DNA of 64,000 bases. Origin: Inquilinus limosus_F (GTDB lineage Bacteria; Pseudomonadota; Alphaproteobacteria; DSM-16000; Inquilinaceae). The notes beneath the pieces were generated by a model. It saw only the letters and a list, made by a program, of their open reading frames with translations, searched no databases and was not told where the DNA came from. A program made the translations under genes and the position numbers. Within the stretch, counting starts at the first letter, position 1, and every line of letters starts with the position of its first letter. Location: positions 310,001 to 374,000 of the forward strand of contig NZ_JAHVDK010000001.1 in assembly GCF_051487185.1 (NCBI RefSeq), in the 5' to 3' direction. Below, piece after piece: positions 32,852 through 39,546 of the stretch.

Positions 32852-34543
32852 CTAGCTCTGCGATGCGTCCGGCTCTGCCGGAAGCCAGAGCCGGAAGCAT
32901 GCGCCGCCTTCGGGGCGGTTCGAGGCGGCGATGCCGCCGCCATGCGCGGTCACGATCGACTGGCAGATGGCGAGGCCGAGGCCCATTCCTTCATCCTTGG
33001 TGGTGAAGAAGCCCTCGAAGATGCGGTCGAGGTCTTCTTCCGGGATGCCGGGGCCGTTGTCCCGGATCACGAAGACGACCTCGCCTCCCGCACCGAGCGC
33101 CGTGCTCAGCTCGACACGGCCGTCCTTCTCGCCGGCCTGGCCGATGGCCTGGACGCTGTTGACCAGGAGGTTGACGACCACCTGCTGCAGCTGGACCCGG
33201 TCGCCGATCACGCGGGGCAGGCCGAGCCCGAGCCTCACCGACAACCGGATCGCGCGTGTCTCGATATCGTGGCGGATGAACAGCAGCGCCTCGTCGACCA
33301 CCTCGTTCAGCTCCAGCGGGCGCCACTCCGGCGCGTGCTTCGCCGTCATGGCCCGGATGCGATGGACGATCTCGTTCGCGTGGCGGGCGCTGGCCACGAT
33401 CCGGGTCGTCAGCTGGGTGACCTTCGCCAGGTTCGGGTCATCGCGCGAAAGCCATCGCAGGCTGGTCTCCGCATTGGTGAAGATGGCGGCGAGCGGCTGG
33501 TTCACCTCATGCGCGATCGAGGTGGCGAGCTCGCCGAGGGTCGAAATGCGGGCGGCGCGCGTGAACTCCGCCTGAAGCTGGCGCAGCTGTGCCTCGGTGC
33601 GAAGTCGGTCCGTGAGGTCGGTCAGGCTGATGACCGTCACATCCAGCTGCTCCGGCGGCGTCGGAAAGGTCACCGCGATCTGCACGTCGAGCAGCCGGCC
33701 GTCGAGCGTGCGCAGCTTCATCACCTCGGCATGGCTGCGGCGCCCGTCGAAATGCGCGATCAAGATCCGCCGGGCCGTCTCGGGGGAGGCCTGGAACAGG
33801 CATTCCACCGGGCCGCTCAGATCCGTCGCGCTCCTCGCACCGAACAGCAGCGCCGCGCTCCAGTTGATCTCCGTGATCCGGACGCTCTGCTTGGCGAAGT
33901 CGATCAGCTCCGGACGGGCCTCCAGATATGAACCGATATCATGGACGCCCTCTGCCCTCAGCCGCGCGAAGACGTGTCCCATCACTCTCGCATCGACCCG
34001 GAGAAGAGGATTGGGCATGTGGTGGATGAGCTTGCGATACCGCTCCTCGCTCGCCCGCAGCGACAAATAGGAACGATGATCGTTCACTGCGCCCTTCACC
34101 GCCACGAACACCGTGTCGGCGCCGCCCTCATCCGAGCGCCACACCGTCAACACGGGATCCTGCAGCAGCAGCGAGCTGATGTCGCGTGTCCGGGTCGCGT
34201 GAGGGGACGGGTCGGTTGCAACCGCGGCGATCAGTTCGGCGAGGACGGCCTGGCTCTCGGGTGGCCAGAAATCCGCGATCGGCCGGCCGATCATCTCCTT
34301 GCGGCCCGCAAAAGCCCCCACCAGATGCACGGCCCGTTCATTGACATCCACGACACGCGAGCGGCCGAGCACCTCACCCACCCAATCCGCCTGGCGCACC
34401 TCGCCGCCCGACGGGCCGGTGTTGATGAACGTCCGGACGTCCGCCGTGTCGAGCTTCCAATACGGCGACTCGCGATACGGCGCATCGAGTTCCGGGACGG
34501 AACTGGAGTCAGGCTCGCCGGTCGAAGGAAGCGTCTCGTCCAT
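32852..34543 (-). CDS. PAS-domain sensor histidine kinase (HisKA type)
   Basis: 563 residues, with no obvious membrane helix, so cytoplasmic. The N-terminal half holds PAS-like sensory regions (around 45-110 and 170-310). The HisKA box is ISTLGELATSIAHEVNQPLA with the phospho-accepting His. The ATPase domain shows N (VVNLLVNSVQAI), G1 (IRDNGPGIPEEDL), F (IFEGFFTTK) and G2 (EGMGLGLAICQS) boxes. The kinase is of the FixL/DctB/TodS-like HPK4 group. No haem-ligand motif is evident. Its gene starts one base after the lone receiver gene, the last in a four-gene operon. Confidence 0.92.
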   Translation of the reverse strand: MDETLPSTGEPDSSSVPELDAPYRESPYWKLDTADVRTFINTGPSGGEVRQADWVGEVLGRSRVVDVNERAVHLVGAFAGRKEMIGRPIADFWPPESQAVLAELIAAVATDPSPHATRTRDISSLLLQDPVLTVWRSDEGGADTVFVAVKGAVNDHRSYLSLRASEERYRKLIHHMPNPLLRVDARVMGHVFARLRAEGVHDIGSYLEARPELIDFAKQSVRITEINWSAALLFGARSATDLSGPVECLFQASPETARRILIAHFDGRRSHAEVMKLRTLDGRLLDVQIAVTFPTPPEQLDVTVISLTDLTDRLRTEAQLRQLQAEFTRAARISTLGELATSIAHEVNQPLAAIFTNAETSLRWLSRDDPNLAKVTQLTTRIVASARHANEIVHRIRAMTAKHAPEWRPLELNEVVDEALLFIRHDIETRAIRLSVRLGLGLPRVIGDRVQLQQVVVNLLVNSVQAIGQAGEKDGRVELSTALGAGGEVVFVIRDNGPGIPEEDLDRIFEGFFTTKDEGMGLGLAICQSIVTAHGGGIAASNRPEGGACFRLWLPAEPDASQS

Positions 34544-34544
34544 G

Positions 34545-34976
34545 TCAGCCTCCGGATGACTTCTCTCCGTTGACCTCTTCGCCGGGCCCTTCGTCGTGGC
34601 CCAGAGCCGACCTGAGGTGGTCGAGCAGCGCGCTGTCGTCCACAGGCTTGGCCAGGTACGCGCAGGCGCCGCCGTCCAGGGCGCGCGCGCGCCCCGCCGG
34701 ATCGGGTGCCGAGGTGATCATGAGCACCGGTATGGTGCAGCCGAGTGCGCGCAACCGGCGCTGCAGCTCGATTCCGTCGATCCCCGGCATCCGCACGTCG
34801 GTGATGAGGCAGTCGAACCTTTCGGGCGTGTCGCCCGCGAGGAAGGCCGCCGCGCAGTCGAAAGCCTCGGTCGAGAAGCCCATCACCTCAATGAGCTCGC
34901 ACAGAGCGTCGCGCATGGCTTCGTCATCATCGACGATTGCGATAACGGGCACCTTGGACAAGCGGATGGCCCTCAT
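34545..34976 (-). CDS. Single-domain response regulator (receiver only)
   Basis: 143 residues, a CheY-like receiver with no output domain. Acidic pocket IVDDDEAMRDAL, phosphoacceptor Asp in CLITDVRMPGIDG, Thr/Ser in PVLMITSAP and Lys in AYLAKPVDDSAL. It has a short charged tail. It lies between the FixJ-type gene and the histidine kinase gene on the same strand. It could be a phosphate sink or relay for the kinase, or compete with the FixJ-type protein. An upstream in-frame ATG would add about ten residues; MRAIRL is preferred. Confidence 0.88.
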   Translation of the reverse strand: MRAIRLSKVPVIAIVDDDEAMRDALCELIEVMGFSTEAFDCAAAFLAGDTPERFDCLITDVRMPGIDGIELQRRLRALGCTIPVLMITSAPDPAGRARALDGGACAYLAKPVDDSALLDHLRSALGHDEGPGEEVNGEKSSGG

Positions 34977-35035
34977 CGACGCGGCCGGGCTGCCATGTCG
35001 CGCCATCCGCGACCCATTTGGAACTATCCCGTGGT

Positions 35036-35683
35036 CTAGGTCGGCTCTTCGTCGCGAAGGTCGGGGGGAAGGGCCTCCCACGCCCGGATGAGCTCGCCGA
35101 CCGACGTCGCGCGCATCTTCTTCATCACATTGCTGCGGTGCAGCTTGACGGTGACCTCGCTGATGCCGAGGTCGTAGGCGATCTGCTTGTTGAAGCGTCC
35201 CAGCGCCACGGCGCGCAGCACCTGGCGCTCGCGCCGGGTCAAGGTCTTGTAGTGGTCGACATGTTGCCGGGCGATGCGGGCCTTGGCCCGCTGCGCGACG
35301 TCGCGTTCGATGCCGGCCGAGACGGCGTCCAGCAGGGTCTGGTCGCGGACCGGCTTGGTCAGGAAGTCGATGGCGCCGGCCTTCATCGCCTGGACCGTCA
35401 TCGGGATGTCGCCGTGGCCGGTCAGGAAGACGATCGGCTTGTTCTTGCCGGTGGATGCGAGCTGCTGCTGCAGATCGAGGCCGCTCGTCCCGGGCAGGCG
35501 CACGTCGAGAACCAGGCATCCGGAGCGATCCGGCAGCTTGCAGTCCAGCAGCTCGCGCGCCGATGCGAAGCCGGCCGCATCGAGACCCACCGACAGCATG
35601 AGCTCCTGGAGCGCCAGACGAACTGCCTCGTCATCATCGACGATCAGCACCAGGGGACGCTCGGTTGCGGCGGCCGTGTTCAT
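35036..35683 (-). CDS. FixJ/NarL-type two-component response regulator
   Basis: 215 residues. Receiver domain: VLIVDDDEAVRLAL, phosphoacceptor in CLVLDVRLPGTSG, switch Thr in PIVFLTGHGDIPMT and conserved Lys in DFLTKPVRDQ. The C-terminal LuxR-type helix-turn-helix is YKTLTRRERQVLRAVALG and DLGISEVTVKLHRSNVMKKM. This is the FixJ layout. It lies 14 bases after the Rrf2 gene and 59 bases before the lone receiver gene. The kinase at the end of the operon is its presumed partner. Confidence 0.93.
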   Translation of the reverse strand: MNTAAATERPLVLIVDDDEAVRLALQELMLSVGLDAAGFASARELLDCKLPDRSGCLVLDVRLPGTSGLDLQQQLASTGKNKPIVFLTGHGDIPMTVQAMKAGAIDFLTKPVRDQTLLDAVSAGIERDVAQRAKARIARQHVDHYKTLTRRERQVLRAVALGRFNKQIAYDLGISEVTVKLHRSNVMKKMRATSVGELIRAWEALPPDLRDEEPT

Positions 35684-35697
35684 GGGCGAATCCGGTT

Positions 35698-36234
35698 CTA
35701 TGAGGCGGTTGAAGCAGCGCCGGATTTGCGGCCGCGGCCGCTGATCCGGCGGTCGATCCACTCTTGCAGTTCGTTCGGGAATTCGGGCGGCGCCTTGCGA
35801 TAGACGGCCTGCGCGATATCGGCCAGGGATTGTGCGGCCAGCACCTCCCGCATCGCCTTCTCCGCGCGCAGCATCACGGCGTGGATCGAGCAGATGCCAG
35901 CCATCGCCCACGCGGGCGGACTGTCCCCGAACACGGCGCAGCGGCCGCGGATTTCCTGGCAGTCGAACAGCGGCTTGTGCCCTTCGATCGCATCCACGAT
36001 CGCGAGGACGCTGATGTCCTCCGGCTTCCTGGCGAGCACGTAGCCGCCGCGCACGCCCTCCGTCGCCCGGACGATCCCGGCCTTCTCCAGCTTGGCGAAG
36101 ATCTTGGCGAGAAAGGTCGGCGAAAGGCCCTGGAGGTCGGCGAGGTCGCGGCAGCTCAGCGGGGTCTCGCCCTTGTCGATGAGCCAGAGCAGGCAATGCA
36201 TGCCGTATTCGACGCTGACAGTCACCTGGGCCAT
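35698..36234 (-). CDS. Rrf2-family transcriptional regulator
   Basis: 178 residues. The winged helix includes VSVEYGMHCLLWLIDKG, CRDLADLQGLSPTFLAKIFA and GIVRATEGVRGGYVLAR. Three Cys residues follow (FDCQEIRGRC, then AGICSIHAVM), which could hold an iron-sulfur cluster as in NsrR/IscR, although the spacing to the third Cys is long. The ATG start is supported by the palindrome that ends two bases upstream; a TTG at 36276 would put the palindrome inside the coding region. It is the first gene of the Rrf2-FixJ-receiver-kinase operon. Confidence 0.88.
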   Translation of the reverse strand: MAQVTVSVEYGMHCLLWLIDKGETPLSCRDLADLQGLSPTFLAKIFAKLEKAGIVRATEGVRGGYVLARKPEDISVLAIVDAIEGHKPLFDCQEIRGRCAVFGDSPPAWAMAGICSIHAVMLRAEKAMREVLAAQSLADIAQAVYRKAPPEFPNELQEWIDRRISGRGRKSGAASTAS

Positions 36235-36235
36235 A

Positions 36236-36258
36236 ACTCGGACTCTAATAGTCCGAGT
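36236..36258. promoter_or_regulatory. Palindromic operator at the Rrf2 gene start
   Basis: A perfect nine-base inverted repeat, ACTCGGACT (36236-36244) and AGTCCGAGT (36250-36258), has a five-base AT-rich spacer. Its inner edge lies one base before the Rrf2 start codon. The size and symmetry fit an Rrf2 dimer site, so it probably mediates autoregulation of the whole signalling operon. There is no room for a separate ribosome-binding site between it and the ATG, so the transcript may be leaderless or the repressor may also cover the translation start. Confidence 0.65.
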
Positions 36259-36387
36259 AACGAGCCGCAACGGCAAACACGGACAGATTCTGTCTTAGTT
36301 CAAGTTGGCAGCTCGCTGCAGGCTGTCGGCGTGACCTGTCGGCTCCCCGCGGTGGCGCGGTCCACCGGCGGTGGCTGTGGGCTGTCG

Positions 36388-36857
36388 TCAGCCCGCCGAT
36401 CGTCTTCGGAAAACGGTCTGGATGGCGCCCAGGAAGAAATGCAGGCTCCGCCCATGCATCAGCCCTTCGCCTGGACTCGCCCGGGCCTTCTCGACGCGCG
36501 CGGACAGGCTGAGGGCGAGATCCTCCGCCAGGGCCGGACGGTTCTCGATCAGCGGCCCGAAGGCGATCTGGTCGATCTCGTAGACGGTCACGCGGGTGAG
36601 GGCTTCCAGCGTGCAGGCCTCTCCCATGCTCCCGACCACGCGTCCCTCGGTCCCGTCGCTGAGAACGATCCAGTCGCCGATCCCGAACGGCCGGCCCAGC
36701 GTCATGGCGATGCCCGACAAGACATCGCCCAGCGTGTTCTGAAGCGCCAGCCCCAGAATGATGGCGATGACGCCCGACGTGGCGACCAGAGTCCCGATGG
36801 GAATGCCGAAGACGAAGGCCAGGACCGACAGGGTCACGCCGAGTGGCCGCTGCCGGG
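36388..36857 (-). pseudogene. Remnant of an MscS-type mechanosensitive channel with cyclic-nucleotide domain
   Basis: The minus strand carries the MscS pore and beta-domain entry: PIGTLVATSGVIAIILGLAL, then NTLGDVLSGIAMTLGRPFGI and WIVLSDGTEGRVV. The frame then jumps to what looks like the end of a cyclic-nucleotide-binding domain (TLEALTRVTVYEIDQIAF, LIENRPALAEDLA). The rest of the MscS domain and most of the nucleotide-binding domain are missing, so an in-frame internal deletion is likely. At the other end the similarity stops where the duplicated SDR leader begins (about 36858). A functional channel is very unlikely. Confidence 0.7.
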
Positions 36858-36858
36858 C

Positions 36859-37041
36859 CGACCTGTGCCAAGGGCCAGGATTTCCTGTCCTTCGGTGTGC
36901 CGGATTATCGGTCGGCACAATTGTGGAGGGGCTCCCGAATCCACGATCTTCCATCTCGTTTTCAGGCGCTGGCCGTGCGGTGAAGGATGATGCCCCTCGA
37001 CCGAGACGGCGCCCTGTCCGCGAGAGGTGAATCCATGAAGA
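36859..37041 (+). repeat. Second copy of the SDR-gene leader, upstream of the cupin gene
   Basis: Homologous to 31593-31772 in inverted orientation, including a vestigial start codon and ATGAAGATC at 37035. The block CTCGACCGAGACGGCGCCCT and its flanks are unchanged over 30 bases, while the distal half differs at many positions, so the duplication is not very recent or the proximal half is under selection. It abuts the decayed channel gene on its left. It may supply the promoter for the downstream cupin gene. Confidence 0.85.
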
Positions 37042-37088
37042 TCATCGCCCCGCCTGAAAACGACATCGCCGATCAAGGACATCCCGCC

Positions 37089-37505
37089 ATGAAACACGCC
37101 ATTCTCGCGGCGCTCCTCGTCCCCATCTCCTCAGGCCCGGTCTTCGCCGATGCTCCGGGCTCCAAGAATGCCAGGGTCACGCTGGTCTATGAGCACGCGT
37201 TACCGGACGTGCCCGGGAAGAGCATCAAGGGCGTTCTCGTCGAATATGGGCCAGGTGGCTACTCGCCCGCGCACACCCATCCCAACTCGGCGCTGATTTA
37301 CGCCACGGTGCTGAAAGGCGCCGTCAAGATGCAGATCAATCAGGGTCCGGTGCGCATCTTCAAAGCCGGCGAGAACTTCACCGAGATGCCCGGCGACCAT
37401 CATGGCGTCAGCGCCAATGCCAGCGAGACAGAGCCGTCCAAGCTCCTCGCGGTCTTCGTCGTCAACACGGACGAGACAGAGCTGGTGATCCCAGATCCGA
37501 AGTGA
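37089..37505 (+). CDS. Exported cupin-domain protein
   Basis: 138 residues. The signal peptide (AILAALLVPISSGPVFADAP) indicates a periplasmic location. The cupin barrel has motif 1 GGYSPAHTHPNSALIYATVL with two metal-type His residues, and motif 2 EMPGDHHGVSANAS. The start MKHAIL is chosen because it begins the signal peptide and follows AAGGA. An upstream in-frame ATG (37035) is the vestigial start of the duplicated leader and would place 18 polar residues before the signal peptide. A ten-base-pair hairpin follows. Substrate or ligand unknown. Confidence 0.85.
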   Translation: MKHAILAALLVPISSGPVFADAPGSKNARVTLVYEHALPDVPGKSIKGVLVEYGPGGYSPAHTHPNSALIYATVLKGAVKMQINQGPVRIFKAGENFTEMPGDHHGVSANASETEPSKLLAVFVVNTDETELVIPDPK

Positions 37506-37513
37506 TCAATGCC

Positions 37514-37542
37514 GTGTGGCCGCATCCTCGCCGCGGCCACAC
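37514..37542. terminator. Hairpin terminator between convergent cupin and small-protein genes
   Basis: A perfect ten-base-pair stem, GTGTGGCCGC and GCGGCCACAC, encloses a nine-base loop. It lies eight bases after the cupin stop codon and 26 bases from the 3' end of the opposing small gene, so it can serve both directions. There is no U tract on the plus strand. Confidence 0.6.
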
Positions 37543-37567
37543 ACGATGGCACCGCCCCTATCGCAGC

Positions 37568-37822
37568 TTAGGGGGCCGACCCATAGCCCCGGTCGGGTCG
37601 GACCCTGGCTGTCAGTGACGCCAGCTGACTGTTCGGCACAATCTTGTCTCTCGATGCCATCCACAGGGCCTCGCGCTCAAAGTCCTCGCGACAGAGCGTG
37701 CGGTTGAACGCCGTGATCCGTACGGTATAGGTCACGATACAGACGCCGCTTTTATCGAACACGTCCACAACCCGCTCGGCCATGTGAGTCCATTTGCGTG
37801 AGGCGAGCTTGCGCCACCCCAC
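37568..37822 (-). CDS. Small protein of unknown function
   Basis: 84 residues starting at a GTG that follows AAAGGAGAGAGGGAC, a strong ribosome-binding site. The protein reads VDVFDKSGVCIVTYTVRITA in its centre and ends SLTARVRPDRGYGSAP. It has no signal peptide or membrane helix and is moderately charged. Codon usage is less GC-biased than in neighbouring genes. I do not recognise it. The good ribosome-binding site and the terminator shared with the cupin gene are the reasons to accept it. Confidence 0.55.
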   Translation of the reverse strand: MGWRKLASRKWTHMAERVVDVFDKSGVCIVTYTVRITAFNRTLCREDFEREALWMASRDKIVPNSQLASLTARVRPDRGYGSAP

Positions 37823-38023
37823 GTCCCTCTCTCCTTTAGCGTTACTGTGCGGCATCAGCGGAGTGGCAGCCACTGCCGCGGACGCCTGCAATCAGCTACA
37901 GCACGTCCACGTTTCCCCTTTCTCCACCGGCCGACCCGAGAGCCCGGAAGGCCCGTGCCGGCCCCTGCCGTCTATCTCCGCCAGGTGCCCATCCCTTTCG
38001 CCGCGACCCCGGATCAGCGCGAG

Positions 38024-38620
38024 CTACCCTGGATATTCGAACTTCGGGGCATCGTTGAGCTGCTGTCTGGTCATGGTGGTGCGGCCATGATCAGGGGACA
38101 TCCGGTTGGTCTCGGTCATCGCCGGTGCGGTGGTTCCTTCGGGGGCCGGCGGTGTCGTCCCGGCAGCCGGAGGCGTGGTGCCGGGAGCCGGAGGCGTCGT
38201 GCCGGGCGCCGTCGGCTCGGTTGGGGCCGGCTGCGTACCGGGAGCCACGGTTGGAGCGGGACTGATGGGCTGATCGCTCCACTGCACTTGGTCGAATGGG
38301 ATGGCGACGTCCTTCTCGCCGATGCCGAGGAAGCCGCCGACGCCGACCACAATCGCCTGCACCTGGCCCTGGCGATCGACGAGGATCTCGTTGACGTCCC
38401 CGACTTTTTCGTCACCAGGCCCGTAGATGCTGACGCCGATCAGCTTGGAAGCCCGCCAAGTGTCCGCGGACACCTTGTCGGCTGTGATGGTTTCAGTCGG
38501 CGCACCGCCAGGCGTGCCGGGTTGCGCCGGCGGGGCTGCGGGCTGGTTGGTCTGCGCCAGCGCCGGCCCCACGCCGAGCGCAGCTATGGCGACGCATGCG
38601 ATCAGATGCTCCTTCAACAT
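38024..38620 (-). CDS. Exported PRC-barrel domain protein with Pro/Thr repeat tail
   Basis: 198 residues. A signal peptide ends near GVGPALAQTNQ. The PRC-barrel domain spans about residues 60-115: WRASKLIGVSIYGPGDEKVG, then VNEILVDRQGQVQAIVVGVG and FLGIGEKDVAIPFDQVQW. It is followed by a low-complexity tail with tandem GTTPPAP/GTTPPAA units. AAAAGGAGGGCTCC gives a very strong ribosome-binding site for the chosen ATG. Similar alphaproteobacterial periplasmic proteins have no settled function. Confidence 0.85.
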   Translation of the reverse strand: MLKEHLIACVAIAALGVGPALAQTNQPAAPPAQPGTPGGAPTETITADKVSADTWRASKLIGVSIYGPGDEKVGDVNEILVDRQGQVQAIVVGVGGFLGIGEKDVAIPFDQVQWSDQPISPAPTVAPGTQPAPTEPTAPGTTPPAPGTTPPAAGTTPPAPEGTTAPAMTETNRMSPDHGRTTMTRQQLNDAPKFEYPG

Positions 38621-38949
38621 GGAGCCCTCCTTTTCGTGATTTCGGAAGGGTCGGATCGCCGTTCTTGTGGAACGCGGGATCGCGGGGGACCTCAAAGAGC
38701 CGCTGACGGCCTTTCGGATGGATGACTGTCCTCGATGCGATCGCGTCGGCGATCATGAGAGTGCCTCCGGCGCTGTGGCCGGGACCGACCCACTTGGTCA
38801 GTACAGCAACGGAGAAAAATGGCAGCCGGTTCCGATTCGCCGCGCTCCTCGCGCAAGAGGTGGGATGTCCGCGGCATCAAGGCTCTCGCCGACCGGCGTA
38901 TATCGTCCTATATAGCGAGGCGGCACGACAGCTGGAGCAGGGGCCCCGC
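38621..38949. other. Divergent intergenic region between the PRC-barrel gene and trmO
   Basis: 329 bases. It should carry both promoters. The composition is less GC-rich than the flanking genes around 38800-38935. Short open frames here lack ribosome-binding sites and protein-like composition. I see no strong inverted repeat. Confidence 0.4.
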
Positions 38950-39495
38950 ATGGTGCGCGAGGACGAGATCCGGGCGGCCGAACGCGCCGTCGAATGGCCG
39001 GCGGCGGCCGATGGCGGCCTCGTCTTCATCGGCCGCATCCGCACGCCCTGGACCTCGCGCCTGGACTGTCCGCGCCAGGGCCGGCCGGACGGCCCGACCT
39101 GCCGGATCGAGGTGTTCGCGCCCTGGGACCAGGCCCTGGCCGGCGTCGCCGAATATGAGTGGCTGGAGATCCTGTACTGGCTGCACAGGTCGCGGCGCGA
39201 CCTGGTGCTGCAGAGCCCGAAGAACGACGGCACGACGCGCGGCACCTTCTCGCTGCGCTCGCCGGTCAGGCCGAACCCAATCGGCACCGCGATGGTCACG
39301 CTGCTCGGCATCGAAGGCTCGACGCTGCTGGTCCGCGGGCTCGATTGCCTCGACGGCACGCCGTTGATCGACATCAAGCCGGACCGGTGCGCCTTCACGC
39401 CGCTCGCCCCGCCCACCCCGGGCGATGCCGACGTGGGAACGCCTGATGACCGTCGGCCGCCGCGTCGTCGGGCAGGCATGACCAATCCGGGGTAG
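38950..39495 (+). CDS. trmO: tRNA (N6-threonylcarbamoyladenosine(37)-N6)-methyltransferase TrmO
   Basis: 181 residues. TrmO/TsaA-family features: IGRIRTPWTSRLDCPRQG near the start, CRIEVFAPWDQALAGV, the RGTFSLRSPVRPNPIGTAMV stretch that forms the SAM site, and the closing GTPLIDIKPD. TrmO methylates t6A37 in certain tRNAs. The start after an AGGGG-containing leader is chosen; the frame extends upstream but is not family-like. The C-terminal tail after about residue 160 is Arg/Pro-rich and not part of the domain. Confidence 0.88.
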   Translation: MVREDEIRAAERAVEWPAAADGGLVFIGRIRTPWTSRLDCPRQGRPDGPTCRIEVFAPWDQALAGVAEYEWLEILYWLHRSRRDLVLQSPKNDGTTRGTFSLRSPVRPNPIGTAMVTLLGIEGSTLLVRGLDCLDGTPLIDIKPDRCAFTPLAPPTPGDADVGTPDDRRPPRRRAGMTNPG

Positions 39496-39546
39496 CCAAG
39501 GCCCGCCATAGTTGCGACAAGGGCGGCCTCTCTCGGATCACGGCGC

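Noticed and set aside
36859..37041. Insertion sequence as the cause of the duplicated leader
   Set aside because: No transposase gene, terminal inverted repeats or target-site duplication is visible around either copy.
38667..38915. Small open frame in the gap upstream of trmO
   Set aside because: No ribosome-binding site, no recognisable domain, and composition unlike a real protein.
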